Origin: an uncultured Allomuricauda sp.
GTDB taxonomy: Bacteria > Bacteroidota > Bacteroidia > Flavobacteriales > Flavobacteriaceae
Assembly (NCBI GenBank): GCA_937911965.1
Contig: CALDPL010000212.1
Location: forward strand, 1-8,903
Reading direction: 5' to 3'
DNA: 8,903 bases
Both the position numbers and the translations under genes were made by a program. Position 1 is the stretch's first letter, and every line of letters starts with the position of its first letter. The notes under the pieces are model-generated. The model saw only the letters and a program-made list of their open reading frames with translations. It had not been told where the DNA came from and did no database searches. Below are positions 1 to 6,660 of this stretch, piece after piece.

Positions 1-85
1 CACGCGCCGCATCGCGGGTGCCGACACTGGTCAGGACATCGACGCCACCCGAGCGCTCGGCGCACCGATCGAGGATGTCTTTCGT
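1..85. other. GC-rich scrap at left edge, foreign to what follows
   Basis: This stretch is clearly richer in G and C than the AT-rich DNA that begins around 80-95. Two frames are open through it with GC-rich third positions: one on the plus strand (from base 2, reading RIAGADTGQDIDATRALGAP) and one on the minus strand (reading DILDRCAERSGGVDVLTSVG). Either could be a real coding fragment, but it is only about 29 codons and I do not recognise the protein. The compositional step resembles the boundary near 6.65 kb, so I infer it is the end of another source molecule joined to the flavobacterial segment. The exact breakpoint cannot be set by eye. Confidence 0.5.
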
Positions 86-321
86 GTACCAAAATGTCCG
101 AAAGGCAATGTTTCCAATGGGTAAATCAGGCCTTTAAGGGCATTCAAATGAGTCTTTCCCCAACTTTGAAAAGGGTGTAATCCGGTATATAGATTAAAGG
201 CAAAGAATTATTTAGTGAATTTGTCGAATAATAAACGTGTTGGACGAATAAAAGTTAAAGAAGTGAACAATTCTCCTATTTTCGACGATTTATTTATTGC
301 ATCCAAAAAAAACATATCCAT
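86..321. other. AT-rich leader region upstream of the carbamoyltransferase gene
   Basis: No gene can be supported here. The DNA is AT-rich like the flavobacterial genes to its right. There is an A run at 305-312 about ten bases before the ATG at 322 and no Shine-Dalgarno sequence, which fits Bacteroidota initiation. I found no exact TAnnTTTG minus-7 box. The heptamer-like CGAATAA/CGAATAAA occurs at 225 and 245, twenty bases apart, with no known meaning. A minus-strand frame stays open from 207 to 34 but lacks a plausible start and crosses the compositional boundary. Confidence 0.5.
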
Positions 322-2028
322 ATGGTAATTCTGGGATTAAACTATTTTTTTCATGATTCTTCCGCCTGTGTCTTGCAACACGGGGTATTGAAGTCCGCAT
401 TGGAAGAGGAACGCCTGAACCGGGACAAACACACTCGGGATTTCCCCAGACTTTCTGCAAAGCGATGTTTGAAAGAAGCCGGTCTAAGCTTTGGAGATGT
501 GGACTATATCGCTGTGTCCATACAGCCAAAACACAATTGGGCGAACAAGGTCGGATACGTTTTCTCTAGGCTTCCCGGATTAATAAAATCCAACAACTTC
601 CTGCGTTTTGTGGGCCATCATGTCGGCCACTCCTATCTGATGCAACGCAATTTCTGGATCTGGTACAACGAAAACTGGGGGAAGAGTGCCAAGAAACCCA
701 AAGTTCATTTCATCGAACACCACCTCTCCCATGTCGGTGGTTCGTTTTATGTTTCTCCCTATAAAAGTGCCGCATTATTGGGCATTGATGGTTCCGGGGA
801 ATGGGCAACGACTTGGTTGGGACATGGCCAAGGCAATGCAATAACGAAATTAAGCGAGAATTTTTTTCCCCATTCCCTGGGTTCCTTTTATGAGGCGGTT
901 ACCCAATTCTGTGGGTTCAAACCAAATTATGATGAAGGCAAGACCATGGGATTGGCCCCTATGGGCAATCCACAGACCTATTGGGAAGAGGTCAACAAAA
1001 TCATAAGTGTCGACAAAAATGGGAGGTTCAAATTGGATTTAAGCTACTTCAACTTCCAATACTTGGCCGCAAAGAGGTATTCCAATAAGTTTGAAAAAGT
1101 ATTTGGCCCCGCCCGTAAACCGGATGAAGAATTTGCCCAAAGGCACCAAGATGTCGCGGCCGCTTTTCAAAAGGTTCTTGAAGACAAGGTTCTGGAAATC
1201 TGCGATATCCTATATGACAGGACCCAGGAGGATTACCTTGTAATAGCAGGAGGTGTTTCCCTGAACAGCGTGATGAACGGAAGGATAGTCAGGGAAAGTA
1301 AGTTCAAGGATGTATATGTCATGCCCGCAGCCGGGGACAATGGCACAGCTTTGGGTGCCGCTTATTATCTATACAATGGTCTTTTGAAAAAGCCCAGATC
1401 CTTTGTCCATGACAATCCTTATATGGGAACCACTTATACCAATGAGGAAATAAAGGCAGTCCTCGATGGGGCCAAACTGACTTATGAATATATAGAGGAT
1501 GTATGCGGTCATGCCGCCGATTTGTTGCAAAATGGGAAGATAATTGGCTGGTTCCAAGGAAGAATGGAGGTAGGTCCCCGGGCTTTGGGCAGTCGTAGTA
1601 TTCTCGCAAATCCCGCATTTCCATCCATGAAGGACAAAATCAATTCCGAGGTCAAGTTCAGGGAGGCCTACAGACCTTTCGCCCCTTCGGCCATCGTCGA
1701 AGTCAAGGATGAATTTTTTGACCTTAAAGTAGAAGCACCCTTTATGCTTAAGGTTTGTAATGTACTGCATGATAAACAGAGCGTTATCCCAGCGGTAACG
1801 CATGTGGATGGAAGTGCACGGCTTCAGACGGTGGACAAGGATTTACATCCCAGATATTATGAGGTCATTAAGAAGCTTGGGGATAGGACCGGGGTACCGG
1901 TGGTTTTAAACACCAGTTTTAATATTCAGGGGGAGCCCGTGGTCGAGTCTCCTAAGGATGCAATCCGGTGTTTTTGGTCCACTGGACTTGACGCTTTGGT
2001 CATTGGTAATTATGTCCTCACAAAATAA
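322..2028 (+). CDS. NodU/CmcH-family O-carbamoyltransferase
   Basis: A full-length (568 aa) member of the NodU/CmcH/TobZ family, which transfers a carbamoyl group from carbamoyl phosphate, via an ATP-dependent carbamoyl-adenylate, to a hydroxyl of a sugar or other metabolite. The N-terminal half is the Kae1-like ASKHA domain: an HHLSH metal-binding block at residues 133-137, DGSGE at 156-160, GGVSLNSVMNG at 310-320 and the nucleotide-binding AAGDNGTALGAA at 336-347. The C-terminal YrdC-like carbamoyltransferase domain (about 400-568) has WFQGRMEVGPRALGSRSILA at 410-429, HVDGSARLQTV at 494-504 and NTSFN at 530-534. The ATG at 322 gives the expected MxILGLNYFFHDSSA start. It converges on the glycan genes on the minus strand, so carbamoylation of a surface sugar is the likely role. 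The acceptor is not identifiable from sequence. Confidence 0.93.
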   Translation: MVILGLNYFFHDSSACVLQHGVLKSALEEERLNRDKHTRDFPRLSAKRCLKEAGLSFGDVDYIAVSIQPKHNWANKVGYVFSRLPGLIKSNNFLRFVGHHVGHSYLMQRNFWIWYNENWGKSAKKPKVHFIEHHLSHVGGSFYVSPYKSAALLGIDGSGEWATTWLGHGQGNAITKLSENFFPHSLGSFYEAVTQFCGFKPNYDEGKTMGLAPMGNPQTYWEEVNKIISVDKNGRFKLDLSYFNFQYLAAKRYSNKFEKVFGPARKPDEEFAQRHQDVAAAFQKVLEDKVLEICDILYDRTQEDYLVIAGGVSLNSVMNGRIVRESKFKDVYVMPAAGDNGTALGAAYYLYNGLLKKPRSFVHDNPYMGTTYTNEEIKAVLDGAKLTYEYIEDVCGHAADLLQNGKIIGWFQGRMEVGPRALGSRSILANPAFPSMKDKINSEVKFREAYRPFAPSAIVEVKDEFFDLKVEAPFMLKVCNVLHDKQSVIPAVTHVDGSARLQTVDKDLHPRYYEVIKKLGDRTGVPVVLNTSFNIQGEPVVESPKDAIRCFWSTGLDALVIGNYVLTK

Positions 2029-2058
2029 GGGAAAATAGACCGGACACCCAGGGGTCTT

Positions 2059-3075
2059 TCATTCCGGACTTCTGTACTTGGGAAAATAATTGGAATCAGA
2101 ATTCCGCTGGGATTCACTTTGCAGGGATTCATATTGAACAGGGTCGATTATATGTTTCCATATTCTGAGGTCCACGTAATTTTGAGTAAAGGACGATTTG
2201 AACCTCATCAAGGATCCCGTACGTCCGCCGGCACCCCCGCCAAGGACCAAATATCGTATTGGGTCGCCTTTCATACTTGAGCGGGCATGGTCGTATAGGA
2301 TCCTTGAAGGGCTGAGATTGAAGTATTCCTCATTGGTACCCATGAGTTCTAAATGGCATATCGCCCCGGTCTGGGTCACAAAGGCTGCCGCGATTATATC
2401 CCTGGTTTCATTGTGATGTGCAAACCACAATTTACAGTTCAGCATTTTTGAATCCATCAATCCTTTAAAGTAACCGGGGTCGAAATAAAATATCCCTTTG
2501 GCATTCAATCGATCCATGGTTTTATGGTAAATTTCCACAAAGTTGTCGATATCTTCTGGAGTCCTGCCTTCCAATACGGTTGCGACCCGCTGCAATTTCT
2601 TCAGGCTCTGACGCGTATTTCGATTGTAATGTGATTTCTGGGTTTCCTCGTCCATGGATTGATCAAAATAGACCAATTCCCCAATGGTCTCAATGGTTCC
2701 CATGCCATCGAGTACCAAATCTTGCCCATCTATGAATGGGTTGAGTTTGGTAAAGACTGAAACTATTTTATTTTCTTTCAAAATATTTTCGAATCTTGCC
2801 CTGAACGGGGAATTGTCAAAACCGGCTTGGATCCCACTACTAAGGGGTCCCAAATATCCGTGTACCGAGGTCAGGTCAAAATACCGGTCATCGATTTTCC
2901 GCATCAAAAAGGTAAAGGCGATTTTCATCTCTCCCGAATAATAAAATATAAGCAGGGGCTGTTCCCCATCCTTTGCCAGTAGGGCGTGGTATTCATGGGT
3001 GTGGTAAAAATCAAAGGACCCAATTTCGTTCAGAACCTTGTTCCAATCCTTTTTATGGGTTATAAACTCAATCAT
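2059..3075 (-). CDS. FemAB/BioF2-like GNAT acyltransferase
   Basis: A 338-residue cytosolic protein of the FemAB-like or BioF2-like (Acetyltransf_6) branch of the GNAT fold. Visible hallmarks are the basic HYNRNTRQSLKKL block at 149-161, which matches the conserved RNxRxxLKK region of this group, and the C-terminal YLVLGGGAGGRTGSLMRFKSSF region at about 275-296, which matches the G-G-G...DSLFRFK signature of polysaccharide-locus members. True FemAB proteins transfer amino acids from aminoacyl-tRNA to lipid II; members in exopolysaccharide loci probably acylate a sugar or amino sugar, and the donor here is unknown. Its ATG overlaps the stop of the upstream PLP gene (ATGA at 3072-3075), so the two are very likely co-translated. 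It ends 30 bases from the convergent carbamoyltransferase stop, with no strong terminator between. Confidence 0.8.
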   Translation of the reverse strand: MIEFITHKKDWNKVLNEIGSFDFYHTHEYHALLAKDGEQPLLIFYYSGEMKIAFTFLMRKIDDRYFDLTSVHGYLGPLSSGIQAGFDNSPFRARFENILKENKIVSVFTKLNPFIDGQDLVLDGMGTIETIGELVYFDQSMDEETQKSHYNRNTRQSLKKLQRVATVLEGRTPEDIDNFVEIYHKTMDRLNAKGIFYFDPGYFKGLMDSKMLNCKLWFAHHNETRDIIAAAFVTQTGAICHLELMGTNEEYFNLSPSRILYDHARSSMKGDPIRYLVLGGGAGGRTGSLMRFKSSFTQNYVDLRIWKHIIDPVQYESLQSESQRNSDSNYFPKYRSPE

Positions 3076-3965
3076 TTGGCAAAATAATTATAGATTCCTC
3101 CAGTATACCAAAACAACACTTTACCTGCTGGGGGATTCTCTTTCAAAATTTGGAGCATCCCATAAAATGCCTTTCCCGTATACGTGGTATCCAATGGAAT
3201 TCCATATTCGGACATTGAATTATTTGAAATGGTTTCGATGGCATCATTGAATTTTTGATACCCCCCACATAGGAACCTGTCGTCGACAGTGACTTTGCCG
3301 GTACTGGAAATATCAGATGCTTCACAAAGTTTATTGTAAAATTCAGAAACTGCCCTTTCTCCCCGTTCCCTGGTACGTCCTACCGAAATGCCGATAACTT
3401 CTGTATCCAGGCCACACTTTGAAATCCCTGCCAAGATTCCGGCATGGGTGGACCCGGTACCGGAGGGTACAAAAATCCGGTCCAATTCAATTCCGGCCAG
3501 CTTCAATTTTTCAATTTCCTCAATATAGGCCCTTCCTCCCTCAAGGGTATGGCCCCCACCTTGGAGATAATATGGGCGATCTCCTCGATTTTGGTATGCT
3601 TCCACGGCGGCATCCATGGCTTGGGATATCCCGTCGGCATCACAGAAAATCAACTCAGAAGCTGTGGTTCGAATAATCTTGGCATTTCCAAGTTGCCCAT
3701 AAAATTCCTTTTCGTTTCCATGAAGGACCAGGGTGCATTTGAGTCCGTTTTTTTGACAATATAGGGCGGTGGCCCGACAATGGTTGGATTGAATGCCCCC
3801 AGTGGTGACAAGGGCGTTGTACGCTCCCCTTCGGAGGCTGGGGTCCAAGGCCATCATTTTGCGCGCTTTGTTTCCCCCGCCCAAAAAGGGAAACCTGTCG
3901 TCCCTGTAAAGCAGGACATTTTCATCCAGGGACTGGACCATGAAGTCAATTTCATTTTCACTCAT
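3072..3965 (-). CDS. PLP-dependent D-cysteine desulfhydrase / ACC deaminase-like enzyme
   Basis: A fold-type II PLP enzyme of the 1-aminocyclopropane-1-carboxylate deaminase/D-cysteine desulfhydrase family. Numbered from the upstream GTG at 3971, the Schiff-base lysine is K35 in GGGNKARK, the substrate loop TTGGIQSNH is at 56-64 (serine and histidine of the SNH motif kept), the phosphate-binding loop GTGSTHAG is at 171-178, and WYTGG near 288-292 is the family's C-terminal signature. The frame could start at the GTG at 3971, directly after an in-frame TAA, but the ATG at 3965 is the more natural start (297 aa). The family is usually 300-340 aa, and about 10-15 residues seem short at the N-terminus. 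Substrate cannot be assigned: D-cysteine, ACC or another amino acid with a labile alpha/beta position. Coupled to the GNAT gene, it may act on an amino acid used in glycan decoration. Confidence 0.85.
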   Translation of the reverse strand: MSENEIDFMVQSLDENVLLYRDDRFPFLGGGNKARKMMALDPSLRRGAYNALVTTGGIQSNHCRATALYCQKNGLKCTLVLHGNEKEFYGQLGNAKIIRTTASELIFCDADGISQAMDAAVEAYQNRGDRPYYLQGGGHTLEGGRAYIEEIEKLKLAGIELDRIFVPSGTGSTHAGILAGISKCGLDTEVIGISVGRTRERGERAVSEFYNKLCEASDISSTGKVTVDDRFLCGGYQKFNDAIETISNNSMSEYGIPLDTTYTGKAFYGMLQILKENPPAGKVLFWYTGGIYNYFAK

Positions 3966-4069
3966 GGGCACTTATTTCAGGCTTAGCATTTCTCGACATA
4001 ATTGTAGGGGATTTTATTCTGGACTTTAATTGGAAAGCCCATTCTGGATTCGTTTGCCTTCAATGCGTT

Positions 4070-4687
4070 TTATCTCAGCCGAATTCCGGTTCGGTGTTCA
4101 TCAAAGGTCTGCATATTGTCATCCAAGATCACATCCGAACCCCGGAATACTTTTGCCACGGTCTTCAATAAAATTGAAAAATCCAAGCCGAATGACAGTT
4201 TTTCCACATATTGGACATCGAGTTCCAATTTTTCGTCCCATCCCAGGGCATTCCTCCCGGAGACCTGTGCCAGACCGGTGACCCCGGGCCTGACCGTATG
4301 CCTTAGGGATTCCCTTTCGGTATAATGGGGCAGATAATGTACCCGGAGGGGTCTTGGCCCGACCAAGCTCATATCCCCTCTGATGACATTGATCAACTGC
4401 GGAATTTCGTCCAAGGATGTTTTACGCATAAAGTCGCCCAATTTTGTCAAGCGTTCCTCGTCCGGCAACAGGTTTCCTTGTTCGTCCAATTCATCCGTCA
4501 TGGTTTTGAACTTTACAATTTTGAAAACCTTTTCATTCTTCCCGGGCCTTTGTTGGAAAAACAAGGGATTCCCCTTGTTTTTGAATAAAATGGCAATGTA
4601 CAGCACTATAAATATGGGAGACAGTATCAAAAAACCCAGAAGAGAAAGGGCAAGGTCAAAAAAACGTTTCAGGAATTTTGGGTACAC
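4070..4687 (-). CDS. PglC-type initiating phosphoglycosyl transferase
   Basis: A 205-residue small monotopic phosphoglycosyl transferase that moves a sugar phosphate from a UDP-sugar to undecaprenyl phosphate, the first membrane step of glycan assembly. It has the N-terminal re-entrant hydrophobic helix (about 10-35) with the Ser-Pro break at 23-24, KFKTM at 59-63, the catalytic Asp93-Glu94 pair in TSLDEIPQL (the same numbering as Campylobacter PglC), GPRPL at 110-114 and the PGVTGLAQVSGRN block at 134-146. It is the minimal PglC form without the large N-terminal domains of WbaP or WcaJ. The start is a GTG at 4687; an in-frame TAA lies nine bases upstream, so no longer form is possible and no ATG gives a full domain. 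It sits 185 bases after the acyltransferase gene, a common pairing in amino-sugar glycan loci. Confidence 0.92.
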   Translation of the reverse strand: MYPKFLKRFFDLALSLLGFLILSPIFIVLYIAILFKNKGNPLFFQQRPGKNEKVFKIVKFKTMTDELDEQGNLLPDEERLTKLGDFMRKTSLDEIPQLINVIRGDMSLVGPRPLRVHYLPHYTERESLRHTVRPGVTGLAQVSGRNALGWDEKLELDVQYVEKLSFGLDFSILLKTVAKVFRGSDVILDDNMQTFDEHRTGIRLR

Positions 4688-4872
4688 GATGGATTAAAAT
4701 GAATTAAAATGTTCAAATTGGTCCTCAATCGCGAAATTGGTCGCCAAGAGAGGGTCAACAAAATAAAACAATTTTTACCAGATCAAGGTTTTTTATGGAC
4801 CAAAGGTTAAATTTCGGGTCGAATCGTGACCCCTTTTCCATGAATTGAAGTCCGTCCAATTTTGGCTTCAAA
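4688..4872. other. Intergenic leader before the PglC-type gene
   Basis: An AT-rich gap of 185 bases between two minus-strand genes, with no reading frame of note. Just upstream of the GTG start is a tandem 10-base repeat, ATTAAAATGa, at 4693-4702 and 4703-4711 (second copy lacking the last base). On the coding strand this gives an A/T-rich untranslated leader with no Shine-Dalgarno sequence. A near match to the Bacteroidota minus-7 box (TAACCTTTG, one base too long in the spacer) lies around 4801-4809 on the minus strand, but no minus-33 partner is evident. A separate promoter for the downstream genes is possible but unproven. Confidence 0.4.
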
Positions 4873-5514
4873 CTAGGCCAATCCCGATTCCAACTGACAT
4901 ACCGTTTTGATGACCCTACCGGGATTCCCGACCACTACGGAAAAATCAGGTACGTCCCGGATAATGACCGCCCCGGCACCGATGACGCACCATTTGCCAA
5001 CCTTGACCTTGGGGATAACCACTGCTCCGGCCCCGATATGGGTGCCCTCTCCAATTTCAACATGGCCGGTCAATGATACATTGGGGGAGATATGTACAAA
5101 ATCCCCAATTCTGTTGTCATGGTCGACCAAAGCGCCGGTATTGATTATTACGTGTTCACCTACATCAGCCCCGGCTTGGACAATCCCTCCACAATTTACT
5201 ACGGTTCCATCCCCCAAGGTAGCGTATTTGCTAACTACAGCGGATGGGTGAATCAGTACTCCATACCGCGATTTTATGTTTTTTGCCAAAATGGCCCTGG
5301 TGTGGTTGTTGCCGATGGCAATGATCAGGGGGTCATTATCGGAAAAAAAGTGCTCCTTATCCTTGCAAAGGTCCGGGGTGCCGTCCTCTTGTGATGTCTT
5401 CGACCGATCCAAGAAATCATCAAATACCTTGGAAACGGTATAGCCAAGGTTTTCTGCAAGGTCGATGATTACTTTGGAATGACCTCCGGCACCGTATATT
5501 TTAATATTTTTCAT
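4873..5514 (-). CDS. PglD/NeuD-family sugar O/N-acyltransferase
   Basis: A 213-residue acyltransferase of the PglD/NeuD/PerB group, which uses acetyl-CoA to acylate the amino group of a UDP-4-amino-sugar (PglD) or a hydroxyl of sialic acid (NeuD). The N-terminal Rossmann-like sugar-nucleotide subdomain opens with IKIYGAGGHSKVI (residues 4-16). From about residue 88 it is a left-handed beta helix of hexapeptide repeats (for example IGEGTHIGAGAVVIPKVKVG, 154-173), ending in the usual VVVGNPGRVIK. His132 in VDHDNRIGDFVHI is at the position of the PglD catalytic histidine, flanked by acidic residues as in PglD. Length is normal and the ATG at 5514 is unambiguous. Lying immediately upstream of a PglC-type transferase, it more likely N-acylates a UDP-amino-sugar than sialic acid. 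No aminotransferase gene is present. Confidence 0.9.
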   Translation of the reverse strand: MKNIKIYGAGGHSKVIIDLAENLGYTVSKVFDDFLDRSKTSQEDGTPDLCKDKEHFFSDNDPLIIAIGNNHTRAILAKNIKSRYGVLIHPSAVVSKYATLGDGTVVNCGGIVQAGADVGEHVIINTGALVDHDNRIGDFVHISPNVSLTGHVEIGEGTHIGAGAVVIPKVKVGKWCVIGAGAVIIRDVPDFSVVVGNPGRVIKTVCQLESGLA

Positions 5515-6013
5515 AGGGTTGTCTCAGTTCGGTTGGAGATGCATACGTTGTCTTTCATTTGGTTCATTATCCAATTGAAATTGTTTGATGTGTAATGTTT
5601 GCTTTTCATTTGGATCCAGAGCTTTGATTTCAGAAAATTGAGATCTTGATATCCTCTTGTAATACAGATATATAGCTATTTACGCCCTTGAATTCCCTTG
5701 AAATTTTGAGCCTTTTGAGGAAATTCAAATTTTGTATAATACTTGGTTTTGAATCTCTGAGATTCCATTTATTTCCGTGTCGACATGGGTCATTGCATTC
5801 CATCTATCGGTTATTTACGTATGAACAATGAAATTGGTTGTAGGGAAATGAAATATATAATCCCTTTGGAAGAGGTTCCCTATGCCGTAACCAATTTTGT
5901 TTATATATTCTTCCTTTGGCCGGCCGGGCAGGTTGAATGGAGTCTGTGGCCAAGGCTGCCAAAATAGCCATTTGTTAAGGACCATTGGCGGAGGACATCG
6001 GAACCGGAACACA

Positions 6014-6069
6014 GTCATAACGACAAACAAAATGTCATAATGACCAAATAAAAATGTGTACATGGTACA
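6014..6069. promoter_or_regulatory. Operator-like cluster of short palindromes
   Basis: GTCATAACGACaAA at 6014-6027 and GTCATAATGACcAAA at 6034-6048 are near-identical direct repeats with a 20-base period, about two helical turns. The second is a perfect dyad (GTCAT-A-ATGAC); the first has one mismatch. A third dyad, TGTACatgGTACA, follows at 6057-6069. Such spacing on one face of the helix is typical of repressor or activator sites. No regulator or promoter can be assigned, and the nearest starts are 178 bases to the right (transposase) and about 500 bases to the left (acyltransferase). Confidence 0.3.
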
Positions 6070-6139
6070 TCTTTTCTATGGTTCTGGGGAACTTAACAAT
6101 TAGAGTAAAATCTCCTGTTTTACTTTGTGAAAGTACGAT

Positions 6140-6166
6140 AAGTTGAACGATCTACAACTTTTTTTT
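6140..6166 (+). terminator. Weak terminator-like hairpin followed by a T run
   Basis: A 6-bp stem AAGTTG/CAACTT (6140-6145 with 6155-6160) encloses a 9-base loop and runs straight into a stretch of T to 6166, the layout of an intrinsic terminator for plus-strand transcription. The stem is short and AT-rich, so efficiency would be low. No plus-strand gene ends just before it, so it may instead shield the transposase from outside transcription, a known feature of IS200-type elements. Confidence 0.3.
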
Positions 6167-6184
6167 GGATTGAGTCAATTAATG

Positions 6185-6220
6185 TTTCCTTCTGGGAGGA
6201 AATCCCTCGCCTTGAGGCGA
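6185..6220 (+). repeat. Candidate IS200/IS605 left-end hairpins
   Basis: Two adjacent imperfectly spaced palindromes lie just upstream of the transposase start: TTTCCT/AGGAAA (6185-6190 with 6197-6202, six-base loop) and TCGCC/GGCGA (6207-6211 with 6216-6220, TTGA loop). IS200/IS605 elements have no terminal inverted repeats; their ends carry subterminal hairpins that TnpA binds as single strands, and the left one sits in the short space before tnpA. The second hairpin, in the sequence CCCTCGCCTTGAGGCGAAGAC, is the better candidate. The cleavage tetranucleotide and the right end cannot be assigned, because the element is cut off on its 3' side. Confidence 0.5.
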
Positions 6221-6246
6221 AGACTTTAGTTTTATATTTTTGTTGT

Positions 6247-6660
6247 ATGCAAAACTATCGGAAGACATCGCATATTACATATGATTGCAAGTACCATATT
6301 GTATGGATAACCAAATATAGGAAAAAGGTACTGGGAGGGGAGGTCGGCAAGCGAGTTCGCGAGCTTTTGCGGGAGGTCTGCAAGAGCAACGATGTTGAGA
6401 TATTGAAGGGACACGTTTCGAGGGACCATGTGCACCTATTTGTATCGGTGCCCCCGCACCTTGCCGTGTCTAAGCTGGTACAGTACCTCAAGGGGAAGAG
6501 CTCCTATAAGTTGATGCAGGAGAACAAGCAGATTTCCCGCCTATTCTGGGGGCGGCATCTTTGGGGCCGGGGCTATTTTGTGGCCAGCTCGGGGAACATC
6601 ACGGACGAGATGATAATGGAGTACATCGAGAACCAGGACGACAAGGAGAAGGAGAAGAAG
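6247..6660 (+). CDS. tnpA: IS200/IS605-family Y1 transposase TnpA, 3' end lost at a junction
   Basis: A Y1 HUH transposase that cuts and rejoins single-stranded DNA at the hairpin ends of IS200/IS605 elements. The start [20 protein letters not shown] is typical, the HUH motif is His61-Val-His63 in [24 protein letters not shown] is at 101-111, and the catalytic tyrosine is Tyr126 in IMEYIENQ. The catalytic domain is therefore complete. The family usually ends after about 140-155 residues, but here no stop occurs: the frame runs on to 7629 as the antisense of unrelated GC-rich genes. I end the gene near 6660, where the composition changes; the true end lies somewhere in about 6637-6712. No tnpB is present. 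Base composition is somewhat richer in GC than the glycan genes, as is common for mobile DNA. Confidence 0.88.

Larger units (their letters stand above)
5515..6180. other. Gene-poor AT-rich region between glycan genes and IS200-type element
   Basis: Nearly 670 bases without a credible gene; the longest frames (about 60-80 codons) resemble no family and have poor starts. Contents that can be pointed to: the decamer TTTCATTTGG repeated at 5553-5562 and 5604-5613; the dyad CAATTgaAATTG at 5572-5583 between them; operator-like palindromes at 6014-6069; and clustered hairpins at 6104-6166 (listed separately). I found no exact CAAAnnTA (minus-strand image of the Bacteroidota minus-7 box) upstream of the acyltransferase gene. 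This is unusually long for a flavobacterial intergenic region and may be the decayed remnant of a gene or of earlier insertions. Confidence 0.5.

Noticed and set aside
2029..2067. Bidirectional terminator between the two convergent genes (AGACC/GGTCT at 2037-2041 and 2053-2057; CCGGA/TCCGG at 2040-2044 and 2063-2067)
   Set aside because: Only 5-bp stems with loops of 11 and 18 bases and no T run; too weak to annotate.
5695..5760. TATAAT-like box with upstream TTGAGG/TTGAGC as a sigma-70 promoter
   Set aside because: Spacings are 14 and 23 bases, and flavobacterial sigma-A does not use the enterobacterial consensus; no gene follows on the plus strand.
5785..6063. Frames of 60 and 82 codons on opposite strands in the gene-poor region
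   Set aside because: They overlap each other, show no recognisable motif or coding bias, and have no initiation context.
6228..6246. Exact Bacteroidota minus-7 box TATTTTTG at 6235-6242 with a TTG 20 bases upstream, as a tnpA promoter
   Set aside because: Transcription would begin at or after the ATG at 6247, so it could not make a translatable message from that start; the TTG also lies inside the hairpin loop. Probably chance in T-rich DNA.
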